From contig CM035170.1 of assembly GCA_020205615.1 (NCBI GenBank), forward strand, positions 118,801,674 through 118,865,673: a DNA stretch of 64,000 nt, given 5' to 3'. The notes under the pieces are model-generated. The model worked only from the letters and a program-made list of their open reading frames with translations, searched no databases and had not been told where the DNA came from. Positions within the stretch are counted from its first letter, which is position 1; every line of letters begins with the position of its first letter. Source of the stretch: Panax quinquefolius. Taxonomy: Eukaryota; Streptophyta; Magnoliopsida; Apiales; Araliaceae. Shown here one piece after another: positions 11,601 through 22,039 of this stretch. The translations under genes were made by a program, and so were the position numbers.

Positions 11601-13139
11601 CCTTTATTCAACATCAAGTAGAGTCGCCGTAATTGTGTTGAAATTTGGATGCACAACGATTTCCATGGATTTGGGATAAATAATTAATCCTTACAATTAA
11701 TACAAGCGATCTTGTGTCAAATTACCAATTGCTCCAAAGTTAAGATGTTCCTACATGATCCAGCAATGTGTATCATGCTTTAACATTCCCCACGGCCACT
11801 CGCACGTGGAGAGACAAGCCACGGTGCATAAAAGTACACAACAAACTGTGAGGTGAAAGAATCGGATGCAAGTGTGAAGACTTGAACCAATCCTTGTGAA
11901 ACCATAGCTGTAATAATACCATGTCCACTCACCAGTTCTTTGAAAATCTTAAAGTTGCAAGAGGATGGATTCAGTAATGTTATCATGCTTTTACAATGAA
12001 AAAACTTTAGGATCTATATTTGTAAAATACTCCCATTGATAACTAGCTATCCCTAATACATTTGGTAGGTTCTACTGATTTCCACAGTCAAAGTTAAGAA
12101 ATCTTGCTATGCTACATTACCTGGAAACTTGACTGCCCACAATTTAAAGTGAACGGTGGGGAATCCGCACTTAGTTGTCCATCTATATAAACACAATCTT
12201 TTTCCTTCAGATGACAAGCGGCAATATGTGCTAGATCACCTTCAAATAGTAACGGAATCCTGATATTCAAAAGAAACAAGTTAGCTCAAGATTAGAAAAA
12301 CCATATCACTTTAAATTATGGGCAATCACGTTTACAGTGAGGTTAACATTCATTCCTAATTTCATATTACTAAGAAACAGAATATATTTGGTGTTTGTAT
12401 ATGGAATATTTAATAAACAAATCCACATCCCATTCAAGGAGGAGAGAAAAAAATTAATGTAAAGGACCTTTCTACTTGGTTTTCTTTCACCGTATAACTC
12501 CACCAACAAATCCATGAACCCAAAAAAAAATACAAGCAAATACATAATCACTGAACAACTGCATAATCATAATTATTATCTTTAATATTTGGGCAACAAG
12601 TAAATGAGCCAAAAACAAGAAAAAAGAAACCCACAAAACTACTGGGATCACATAGCAATAACTTGTATATGTATGTGTATGAAGATTAGATTAGGATGTT
12701 GCACCGGAGAGAAATAGAGTGCTGCTGGGCGATGATGGTGGCAGCCCAATACTTGCCATCAGGGGAAACTTGAAATTGAACGGGCATTTCGAGGTGGCCA
12801 ATGAGATTGACCGAATTGGAAACCTTAGCCTGCCATGGAATTTCGCTCGGCCTCGGCCAATTCACTGATACAGATGAAGTTTTCTTTTGAATTTCTTGGT
12901 GGAATGAAGAAGGAGGTGGTGATTGTTCTACCGGGTCTTGAGTTTTTAGTTGCTTGGGGTTGGACTTTTGCAGCTGGTGGTTCTTTTCTTCCCCCAGTTA
13001 TTGGAGTAGTAGAGTACAGCGAATACTGCTGCAGAATAGCATTGGAATATAGAGAAATTAGGCACTTTGGTGAAGAAATGGAAGAGGATAAAATCTGTGC
13101 GGCGATTGCTCTTCTACTACTACTTAGAAGGAAATTCAT
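5685..13139 (-). CDS. OSB: OSB-like organellar single-stranded DNA-binding protein, three PDF modules
   Basis: OSB proteins are plant-specific mitochondrial or plastid ssDNA-binding proteins that limit illegitimate recombination. Exons read here: 13139-12705 (Ser/Arg-rich transit-type N-terminus from MNFLLSSSRRAIAAQ, then NWPRPSEIPWQAKVSNSVNL entering the OB-fold), 12259-12121 (OB-fold, RIPLLFEGDLAHIAACHLKE to FTLNCGQSSFQ), 8259-8075, 7674-7536, 7419-7316, 7231-7096, 6042-5978 and 5801-5685 (TAA stop). The last six form three PDF modules: WWDTRLKQ..AFEHKVDGKLVWI..PDW; QWRDHRENK..HPDFKNKDSGIGIWL; WWDNRSHK..SPDFKHKDSGKALWL. All listed junctions have GT..AG sites with matching phases, except the link between 12121 and 8259, where at least one exon is unresolved (candidate 9827-9870). 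Oddities are an extra base in the C5 run at 12991-12995 that puts the transit peptide and the OB-fold in different frames, and transposons in the long introns. It could be functional, with an assembly error, or a decaying gene. The family call is sure; completeness is not. Confidence 0.8.
7803..8063. mobile_element. Stowaway-like MITE in an OSB intron
   Basis: The ends form long inverted repeats starting CTCCCTCCGT, followed by matching TTGTCC and AATTGACTTTTTATGGT on both arms, and are flanked by TA. About 260 bp, non-coding. This is the classic plant Stowaway (Tc1/mariner-derived) pattern. It lies in the intron between the OSB exons ending at 8075 and starting at 7674, only about 12 bases inside the donor site. 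Confidence 0.85.
8473..8496. repeat. (AC)n/(AT)n microsatellite
   Basis: A run of alternating CA that passes into TA. Related CA/TA-rich tracts recur around 8646-8660 and 8809-8848 in the same OSB intron. Confidence 0.8.
8850..9139. mobile_element. MITE-like inverted-repeat element
   Basis: The left end reads CATAGCAAAGGGTTGCTATG then AACACTATT. The right end is its near reverse complement (AATAGTGTTCATAGCAACCG then TTTGCTATG). The arms are about 30 bp and the element about 290 bp, with no coding capacity. Inside are two further related inverted segments containing GGCCGCTACT and AGTAGCGGC. The flanks are TA-rich, so the target duplication cannot be defined. Superfamily not determined. Confidence 0.65.
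9871..11032. mobile_element. Stowaway-like MITE carrying a nested insertion
   Basis: The left end is TACTCTCTCCGTCC and the right end is its imperfect inverse (GGATGGAGGGAGTA), with TA at both edges. Without the nested element at 10005-10908 it would be about 258 bp, the same size as the MITE at 7803. Its left edge directly abuts a possible OSB exon (9827-9870), and its right edge abuts sequence that could be the other half of that exon. Confidence 0.65.
10005..10908. mobile_element. hAT-like non-autonomous element nested in a MITE
   Basis: The right end, read outward-in, is TAGGGCTGTGCAAAT, a typical plant hAT terminus. The left end begins TAGGATGAAC and is degenerate. The flanks are CTCATCAC and CTTATCAC, an 8-bp duplication with one mismatch, as hAT transposition makes. 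Both subterminal regions are full of ACCGGT/GGTACCG-like palindromic words. There is no transposase frame, so it is non-autonomous. Confidence 0.6.
11033..11203. repeat. Tandem duplication of about 85 bp in the OSB intron
   Basis: Two adjacent copies start GAATTTAGCATGAGAT and share CAACTTATAGAAGG, AACAGGTTGGAA and GAAGATTAC. The second copy keeps CCTGAAC, a CAG acceptor on the minus strand, where the first copy reads TATATGAAC. On the minus strand this segment may derive from a small OSB exon. Confidence 0.75.
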
Positions 13140-14081
13140 GGATATCAGGGGGAGAGATTCACTGGAAGTCTTCGGTCTTCCACCGCCGGTGTAGGGCAGG
13201 ACAAGCACAAGGCGGTTCTCAGGGTTTTGAGAAGAGAAGAGAGAGAAGGAAGAGAAGGGTTTTTGGTTTGCGTAAAAAGAATTTATTTTTTTTCTCCATC
13301 TAATTACGCTTTTTCTCTTTCAGTTTCAGCGGTAAATTAATTAATTTTTTTGTTAAGAAATTAATTTATAGTACCCCTATTTTAAAAGATTTTTCATTTG
13401 TAAATCTTATAATAAAAAAACGAATGTGAAAAAAAATTAGTAGTTGCCTCTTAAATTATTTATTTTATTTCAAAATAGACTCTTAAATTTTTTTTTTACT
13501 ACTCCTTTTATCATTTTAAAAATAACTCTTTATTCCTCCTACTACTTATTTTAAAATCCCTCCCAACCCAAAAAGAAAATAAAATGACTGTTTGGAATTT
13601 AATAATTTTGAGAGGCCGATTGTTGAAAATTGTACTAATAAGAATCACTTAAATGAGCCTTCTAATATTTTCAAATCTTATCTTTAAAATCATTGGAAAA
13701 CTTTTTTATTTGGGGTGAGAAAAAAAATTAAAAGCACTTTCATGTGCGTGAAAATATATAAAAATATAAATAGTTATGGTAGTTTCTTAATCAGAATATC
13801 AAAATTCATAAAACACACTTGGGATGTTTGGTTACAATATTAGAATGAGAATGGAATTGATATTTCTATTCATATACTAACAACTACATAGTAGCAGCTC
13901 TTACAGTAATATGTTCTCAAAACCCAATATACAATGAAAATCTACATATGCTCTCCACACTGCAAATAACAAATAATTTACCATCCTACCATTGAAGCCA
14001 AGCCAAATACTGAAATTATATATAGATATTGACAAAATTAGGAAACATAGGCACCCAATTAACTGGCCGTATACAAAATAA
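13140..14081. other. OSB promoter and spacer
   Basis: This is the upstream region of the minus-strand OSB gene followed by the 3' flank of the minus-strand kinase gene. Overlapping frames around 12835-13303 on both strands are shadows of OSB exon 1 and its leader. The rest is AT-rich with long A or T runs. No clear TATA box could be assigned. Confidence 0.5.
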
Positions 14082-14161
14082 TTCCTCCATTCCAAAATAT
14101 AAGAGCACAAAAATATGCAAAATGCAAAAGAGAATGCTCTTATATTTTGGAATAGATGGAG
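14082..14161. mobile_element. Miniature fold-back MITE
   Basis: A short element of about 80 bp. Its left arm (TTCCTCCATTCCAAAATATA then AGAGCA) is almost the exact reverse complement of its right arm (TGCTCTTATATTTTGGAATA then GATGGAG), with only about 26 bases between them. The CTCCATTCC terminus and AT target resemble Stowaway/mariner-type MITEs. It lies just downstream of the kinase stop codon, probably within or near its 3' untranslated region. Confidence 0.75.
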
Positions 14162-14219
14162 CACATTAAAAATGCCACTGACTGCAAATTATATTTCGAA
14201 ATTTTATATGATACACAGC

Positions 14220-16882
14220 TTAGTTTGCGGGACGAGTTAAGGAAGGAGAATCACTCGGTTGTGGAGAAGGGAAAACCTCTGATATAGTGTCCCAGGAAAG
14301 CTTATCATCCTTTCTACGCCTTCGATCCAAAAAGGCTGGTCTCAAAGGTGTAGCAAACATGTCGACCCTGCAAGTTAACATTGCTACGATTTCTGACATC
14401 GGTGGTCTTAGGTTTGCATGAGGCTGAAGACATAGAAGAGCCACTTGGATTGTTTGCATAACATCCCTCTCTACAAATCCATTTTCTTGCATTCTTGGAT
14501 CTACTAGATCGATCACCTTTGACCTTTCAAAGAGCTTCCATGCCTAACATTAAAATAAAAATTTATTATCTAGCAGTTTTTCACAATTTCACTCCGTCCT
14601 CACAAGTGAACAATGACCAAATTGTAAATGTTGCTGGGAATGTAAGAAAGACCTACATATTCAGGAAGGTATTGCATTTCTGATTGCAAAGTAAGATCTG
14701 TATTTTTCCTGCAGCTAATAATTTCAAGCACCAGAACTCCAAAACTGTATATATCAGCCTTTTCAGATAATTCTCCTCTAATGGCATATTCAGGGGCTGT
14801 ATAACCTCTGCAGAAAAGGGAAAGCAGATGATTGTACAACATGTATTGAACCAAGAATTAATAATTTGACAGAAGCATGTTTGATAATATAACCAAATTA
14901 CAGTGGAAGTTTCGCATGGTCATCCATTCTTTTGGAATGAGTTCATCACATGCGTTTGTGATATGGCAATGGGGTATTTCTTAGTTGGTGGGTGAGTGGG
15001 CTTATATAGACTAAATGCAGACAGAATTTCTCATTTACATAATTTCTGAAAGAAAGAGAAATTCTTAATTTGTTTTGTTCAGGGAAATCTCACAAGCTTA
15101 TCAACAAAACTTAAAAAATGTTCACATGGATTTGAATCAAGTGATAAATCTCCTTGGGATCCTTTCTAAAGTCTTGATTATCTTAGGGGTAGTTGCTGAC
15201 TTGCATAACTAGCAAGAATATATTTTTCTTCTTTCTTTTTTTTTGACAAATATTTAGGATAGTCGGGAATGGAATATATACACAAAACTACAAGGATATG
15301 CCCCAGGGATTAAAAAGCAAACAAAACAAGCAGGAGGAGAAGCCCTTAAGTCCAGCAACTACTGTTTCTAGGCCAGGTCGAAAAAGGGCAGCTTCAAGCA
15401 ACAACATTTCAAGTATTTAAGCAACATTTTTATTAGATTTGCTATGTCGAGATTTATATCCTACTGAACCACCAAAGGAGTGTGACTGTGGTGATGGCAA
15501 TGGCACCAATGGCACTTCGGTGGCAGAGGTCATTGTGATGGTACCAGACATTAAAATCCTTTCCACCGAAGCTTTCAATCAGAAATTTTATAAAATACAG
15601 AACATTTGTATATCCTGCATGCTACTTATCATTTTCTTTAAAGACCAATAATGCACGCATTTGTTATCTAATAAAGGGGCCATTGCTCGATGCAATTGTA
15701 AAAAGCTAGTCTACCAAGTGTGAAGATGGGATGGGTGCAAGCCTGAGGGCAACCACTTAGCCACAGATTAGGTCCTTACCCAATTTATCCCTTCTCGCAC
15801 ACCACATTAGTGAAGCTAACACCAAATGATAGCTTTTTTGTTTTTCGTAGCAAAGGAATTACCCTTTATATTTTATACTGTTTGCTGAAAAAGAACTACT
15901 ACCCTAGTTTAGTCCCTGCTAACAGAAGTGCTAGGGACATAGGAGGGCTGGACGGCTATAGACCTATTGACATTATTTACAACAAATGTGACCCCAAAAT
16001 CTGAACCTACAATGTCATAGTTGTGGACTTGAACTTTACGACCGCACCAGACAATGGCTCCTCCATTTGCTACTTCTCAAAAATTCTTTTACATTGAAAT
16101 GCAACTCCAATAAGTTTTTAATGCACTTGAGGTAATTATATTAGGTTTTGTGAGGTGTGTATTAAGAACAGGAAAAGACTTACAATGTTCCTGCAAATGT
16201 AGTGCTGAGATAAGCTTGGTCCTCAGGGAAGAACCTGGCCAGGCCAAAATCACCTATTCTTGGTTGAAATTTATCATCTAGAAGAATGTTGCTAGCTTTG
16301 ATATCTCTGTGAACAATTCTGAGGTGTGAATCCTCGTGTAGGTATTGCAATCCTCTAGCAATGCCGAGAATTATTTGGAACCGAATATTCCAGTTCAGGA
16401 ACTGATCACTTTTTCCTGTGGATGAAACCATTAAAATAGTTATCATCCAAGGCACAAGAATGCTTATTAGAAATAAAGTTCATACCAAGTACCGCTTTCA
16501 TTTATAAAAGGGCCGAGTTAGGCCTCAATCAACAGTTTACATCAAAAAAAGAACCCAGTGGAACAGCTTTTGAATCACAAAGAAATTAACAAATTTCATA
16601 GAACTATAAAGTAATAAACAAACGAATGCACAAGAATACGTCCACATAAATACGCACACAATGACACACACACACACACACTGATACACAAACTAATAGA
16701 AGAAATGGTGTCCTTTATATTTAAGTGGTGGCTGCTTTTATAGAAATAGAGTGGCTAAACTGCCTAAACATGCCTCATCCATCCCACAGCATGGAACCGC
16801 ATCCCACAAAAAATATTTCCCTGAATCACCAAGCCAAATGTGCTGAGAAGTTCCTTTCCCAGATTTCATTTTTAACTTTAAA

Positions 16883-16934
<52 letters not shown>

Positions 16935-18163
16935 GAGGACCAAGGTTATACTATTCCTGAGGAAGAGTCCTAATGGTCAACATAATCATATTTGTTTCAC
17001 TATGCTGCGAACTGTGAAAGCTATTATTTAAATAAAGTAAACTGCAAAGATATTAGTGCTTTGGGTAGGATAGAATTATTATAAGTATCATTATTGTCAT
17101 TAGGATAACCAAGTTTAGTATTGCCATGAAACTTGATACTCAACTGCAAACCAGACAGAATTTTGTATAATATTTGTTAGAGTTAATGCAAGTGATACCG
17201 TATACTATGAGGTCTAAACTCCTGTTCTTCATGTATTCGTACACAAGTAGCCGTTGAGCTCCATCTGAGCAGCAACCAATAAGGCGAACCAGGTTCTTGT
17301 GTTGTATGCTCGTGATCATCCTCACCTCTGCAAGAAATTCTGACTCTCCTTGCTGCGATTTATCGACAGATAGTTTCTTCACAGCAACTGGCCTCCCATC
17401 TTCTAACTTCCCCTGTCCAAGACGAATTACATCATGATATTATAGTGTACTGATTGGCATTATAAAAGGAAATGGTTTCTCAAGAATCCATACTCCAACT
17501 GAATAGTATAAGTAAGATTTGTAAAAGCTGATATAATGACATCGATCAACACTCAACAGGCAGGTCATAGCTTATTCCAAACATGTAATTTGGAGAACTA
17601 TGGTAAATAAACCCATTAATTGGTCGAATCCCTTTTTACAAAAAAATATAGAAGAAAATGTCCATCTCCTCAAAGAGTCTTGATACTGATATTTAGGGTT
17701 TTCCTGAGGTTAAGAACCAAACAAAATATAATTCTTTGAAGGCGTTTTCTGGAAGAATACCAGATAGACAGGCCCGAATCCACCTCTTCCTAGAAGATTA
17801 CCCTGGTGAAAATTCTTAGTTGCCTTCCTTAATGTTTGGAAGTCGTAATAGCTTATTGTATGAAGATTTCCACTTAAATAATCATCTGTTGCTGCAAAAA
17901 AAAAAAATAAAAATGGTTTTTCAATAACTAAGTATCATTAAAAATATTGCTTTCAACTTTTACAAATTATTAGATGTATAACCTTGGCACTTTCCACTTT
18001 GTGTTATCAACTTTCTCAGCTTTGCTCGTCTGAGAATTTTCCGGAAGACCAATACGAGAATCAGCAATATGACAAGCACAACTATCCCTCCGAGAAAAAA
18101 GAATAAGGTTGATGAACGATTCTTAGGTGTCGATTGTAAATTTTCTGAGGGTGACGGGGTCAT
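14220..18163 (-). CDS. Receptor-like serine/threonine kinase with minimal ectodomain
   Basis: Six exons, 18163-17983, 17891-17761, 17412-17199, 16415-16184, 14807-14657 and 14543-14220 (TAA), join with matching GT..AG phases into exactly 411 codons including the stop. After about 18 polar residues comes a single membrane helix (residues about 19-40, from [16 protein letters not shown]) followed by basic RKILRRAK. The kinase domain starts near residue 75. It has the glycine loop GRGGFGPV (95-102), VAVKK with catalytic Lys116, [10 protein letters not shown] with Asp213, DFG at 231-233 and APE at 257-259, so all catalytic residues are present and it is an RD kinase. The sequence is closest to the cysteine-rich/DLSV-type plant receptor-kinase group, which phosphorylates Ser/Thr at the plasma membrane. 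No DUF26, LRR or lectin domain is visible upstream to 19260. Either this is a short membrane-anchored kinase of that group or an upstream exon with a signal peptide was missed. Confidence 0.88.
16887..16931. repeat. (GA)n microsatellite
   Basis: About 22 GA units in the kinase-gene intron between the exons starting at 16415 and ending at 17199. The overlapping plus-strand frame with an R/E alternating tail is only a translation of this tract. Confidence 0.95.
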
Positions 18164-19260
18164 GGCTGCATTGCAAACAATGAAAATATACTATTTCATC
18201 AAGCCTTGCTAAATTAAAGCCTACACCATTTTCTTTTCCTTTATCAATTTTAAATCTTGGACAAGGGAGGGGAGAGGGACTTAGGATAAAACAGAAGATA
18301 TGTTTCCAACTAACAAGAGAGAAGCTAACAGGGAATTCCATATCTTGTGAATGCAAGATTTCTCCATTCAATCAAAAGAATAATTGTATGTGGTGCTTTT
18401 TTTTTTACTTTGGCCGTAGAGAAGATGGCAAAAATCTTGTGCAATGAGAATAAGGAATTGATCCCCTACCACCATTTATTACAATTGTTCTCATACTATT
18501 TAATTCGTCCATTCTAATTTGGCAATTTCTGATTAAGGAACTTCCAGTTCCCCTTGAGAAAAAGCAAAGCTATGTTAATTGAAAGGGATGATATACTTTG
18601 CAACTGTACCTCAAGAAGTTAATCCCGAGGATTTCAAATATGTATTTTTGACTCCTATGCTTTCTTGTTCTTTTTCTTCTCTCTTATTTTTCAAATATAA
18701 CTATGGTATACATAAAACCTCAACCCATCAAGCTCTAAAATCAATTATTTCACCCTTCTTTTTAACCTTTAATTAATACGGAAACAATATAATCAATATA
18801 TTCTATCCTCACTTTTCGAACTACAATGCCATCCTTACAATCACTAAAGCCTCACCTTTCTTCAGCTTTATAACTCCTGAATGCTTATTTTAGGTTTACA
18901 CGAACATAAGTTTTAGTGTAGCTAAATCATTTATTGGTAGCCAAAATGAGATTAAACTATCCCTTGATCTCTTTCCTAATCAAAGAACAATCATGTGGTA
19001 TACATTATTCGTAACTAGGCACACACACAGGCCACTGAATTTAAACTATCCGTTGCTTCATTTTCCAGTTTGGTTATTACAGAAAAATGAGACCCAGTTG
19101 TAAGTTGTAAGTTGTAACTTAACAAAGTCTTGTCCCTAATCCCAAGTCCCAACACCCAGTTACAGGGATACACACAATACTTTAGAAAAAATTCAAAATC
19201 CCAATTATAATTGAATAACCAATTGCAATATTATCCTAGTGAAAAAATTAAGGAACAACT
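18164..19260. other. Kinase promoter region and gene/repeat boundary
   Basis: Non-coding, moderately AT-rich. A minus-strand frame at 18123-18371 overlaps the kinase exon in another phase and has no recognisable domain. Short direct repeats GTAAGTTGTAAGTTGTAACTT lie near 19100-19125. The stretch ends abruptly at 19260 where the first LTR sequence begins, marking the switch from low-copy DNA to retrotransposons. Confidence 0.55.
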
Positions 19261-20239
19261 AGCGTGAGTTTGAATACAAATAATGTCTACTAGATATTAT
19301 ACAAACTCGAAAAAGAGTCCTCATTACAATTATTATCACCTTATATTTCACGAGAATAGTGAGGACTACTAATCTTATCCTACGGACCATTTACTCAGTT
19401 TCCCAGGCTCGTCCCGGGCTATGTTCTCATTTCACGAAGAAACGGTGAAAGAAAGGTGAGCTCGACTAGCCCGATGAAATATTATGACTAAGATAATGCG
19501 AGAATAAATTATCGATAGCCTTGACATTGTTAAGCGATAAAATATAATAAACATCAAGTTTAAGCTGCGTGTGAACAAGCGATCCATTAAAAAGTCGAGT
19601 AGAAAATAAAATCTACTATCTTTTATGATTTAAAAGGTTTTCATCTTTATTATATTTGAGACTCGACTTTAATAAATAATCCACATCATCGAATCACCCC
19701 TGCACTTCTGACGAGGATATTCTTTAGTATCGCGACCACAATTATTCTACTTTCTACGGGCGAGAATAGTTGTGTATTCATTAATAAGTCGTGATCGTGC
19801 CAACAATTTGTCCATCGATGCACTTCTGACCTTTGAGGACTTTTACCACATCATTTGTAACATTACGGTCGTGATTATGCAGAATAATCCACAGTCGTAA
19901 TCATACCAAGTCCATCCATACTCTACAGACCCACGAGATGACTTTAAAAAAAAATATAAACATGAGGATGATGATAATGATGATATAAAAATTGATAAAA
20001 CAAGTTCAAAATTAAGTTATTAGGGAACTAATAACATCAATTGTCGACATAATCTTTGCTTTGTAGAGTAAAATTCAAGAATGATCGGAAGAATATTTCC
20101 ATGAAAAGATCTTTGGATGAAGCTTGAAATATCGAGGATATTCTACTAATTTCATGGAGTATAGAAGTGAAGTTTTAACTTATTTGGGTATAATAAAGAA
20201 TGGAATAACAAAAGAAATCACCGTGCATGCGATACTTGC

Positions 20240-20640
20240 GCATAGGCGAGGTTATTCAGCGAGAATAATAAATAACGGAAACGGGTCGGTGAAATTTCAC
20301 GCAAGCGGGATGTTCAACGAGAATAATAAAGATGGAACCGGATCCGGTGTAAAAAACACAGATAGGATATTCAGCGAGAATGATAAAAAGCGGAACCGGT
20401 CGGTGTAAAACACGCGAGACAGGATGTTCAGCAGAATAATAAAAGCGGAACCGGGTCGGTGTAAAAACCACAGACGAGGATGTTCAGCGAGAATAATAAT
20501 AAAAAGGCGGAACCGGTCGGGTGTAAAACAACCTGAGCGAGGATGTTCAGCGAGAATAATAGAAGAATGGAATAAAGAAGAAGATCACCAAGTATAGGGA
20601 TTTAGCGTATCTGAGTTATTCAAGCGAGAATAAATAAGAA
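20240..20640 (-). repeat. Minisatellite inside family B LTR
   Basis: About six imperfect copies of a unit of about 55-60 bp, built from (A)GGATGTTCAGCGAGAATAAT, an AA-rich spacer, GCGGAACCGGTCGGTGTAAAA and a variable tail. Related blocks occur in every family B LTR (27460-27740, 47785-48175, 57145-57440 and 63085-63320) with different copy numbers. Frames through it on both strands are repetitive and not genes. Confidence 0.85.
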
Positions 20641-20849
20641 TGGAATAAAAGAAGTTCTCTTCATGAATCTGAAAAGAATAACACCACTACTGCAGATTCT
20701 ACAACAAATAATATTCCTACCTTAGAAGAGGCTGAATATTGGCGAAGTGAAGTAGCGAGAATACTTTTCTTCTTTCTCTCTATAGTTTCTATAGTTTCTC
20801 TCTACAGAGTTTGGTGAATTAAATAAGAAAATAATGAAGGAATGAGCTT

Positions 20850-20857
20850 TATTTATA
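20850..20857 (-). promoter_or_regulatory. TATA box of family B LTR promoter
   Basis: TATAAATA on the minus strand, within CCTATAAATA, is conserved at the equivalent place in the other family B LTRs. It is followed downstream by a pyrimidine-rich CTCTCTATAGTTTCTCTCT leader. The position within the LTR fits a Pol II promoter driving minus-strand transcription of the element. Confidence 0.6.
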
Positions 20858-21791
20858 GGAAAATAGAATGCGTAGTAATTAATCCATGAGCGGTCAGATT
20901 GATTTACTTTAATCGGCGGTCCGTATTAAAAGCAAAATCTTTTAAATAAAATATAATATATTCTATTTATATAAAAACATTTTTTTCTATGCAAACTTTA
21001 TCTGATATTTATACAAAATACTATACAAAAATACTTATCGTAATAAAATATAATATATTTTATTTATAGAATAACTTTAATAAAGTATTACATTTTATAT
21101 AAAAAGATGTTTACATTTTATTACGTTAATAATCTGAATAAAACAAAAGCGTCATTATCATTATAATAATTCATATTATTAATCGTGATAATGGAATCAA
21201 AGTGAGTGACTTCTCACATAAGCATCGATAATCAATCTGGTGTCTTCTTATGCGACCACTGCGTATTCTTTGTACTTTTACTACTAGAGTAGTTCAGCGA
21301 TATCAGCGGTAAAACTTCGTAGTTATTTGATAAAATATTTTTGTCGTTTTCTCGATCAAATGATAATTACATTGTGGGGTCCTGATGATTGGTAGTTATG
21401 CGAATATTCCTGCTAAAGAATATTCCCAGAGCCGATCGAATATAATATAACCACTTGCATATTTTGCAAAATTTATAAATATTACCCTGACTATAACATT
21501 ATATCAAATTATTCCATAATATTCAAAAATAATATTTATAGAAAATTCATCTTTATTTATAAAAATTTGGGGTCTTCTGACCTCCCTTCTTATGAAATTT
21601 AAGCCCTCGAAATTAGAGTGCGATACTGGTATGTCGAAGAGGTAAGGATACCTTGATTTCATTTGATTCTAACTCCCAGTCGTTTCCTCGACATCGTGGT
21701 TCCTCCCATGAAAACTTTGACTTGAGGTATAACCTTGGGGCGTAGAATATGTTCCTTCTTATCAAAATTTGAGCAGGAACCTCTTAAATCG

Positions 21792-21998
21792 TCAAATCTT
21801 CCATTTATTTAAATCGGTTCTAACTTCGATAATATGGTTCGGGTCTTTCACATATTTACGTAACATGGATATGTGAAAAGCGTTATGAACACGAGACGTA
21901 TTTGGCGGTAAAAGCGAGTCTATAGGGCCACAGTTCCTACTCGATCGAGGATTAAAATGGATAGATGAATCGAGGATTAAGTTTTCCTCTCTTTCCAA
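21792..21998 (-). pseudogene. Integrase C-terminal remnant of the gypsy element
   Basis: The frame contains LLPPNTSRVHNAFHISMLRK then YVKDPNHII, the segment that follows the integrase core in plant chromoviruses and precedes the chromodomain. Only this fragment is in one frame; neighbouring parts are in other frames. Confidence 0.75.
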
Positions 21999-22039
21999 AT
22001 CTTGTAACTCCTTTCCATGGAGCGACTCTTAACAACACA

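Larger units (their letters stand above)
19261..21580 (-). mobile_element. Family B gypsy 3' LTR, outer end truncated
   Basis: This matches the LTR at 26377-28769 along its length but begins at AGCGTGAGTTTG, so the terminal 110 bases starting TGTGGCGCCCC are missing. The inner edge is GGGGTCTTCTGA followed by the polypurine-type CTCCC, read on the minus strand as GGGAG. The element is transcribed on the minus strand, so this is the 3' LTR. It carries a TATA box and an internal minisatellite. Confidence 0.88.

Noticed and set aside
12835..13303. Plus-strand frames opposite OSB exon 1
   Set aside because: They are antisense shadows of the transit-peptide exon and its leader, with no recognisable domain and no splice or promoter context.
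15240..16180. Possible extra exon or SINE in the long kinase intron
   Set aside because: The six exons already join in phase with a complete kinase domain. The intron shows no coding piece and no clear element ends.
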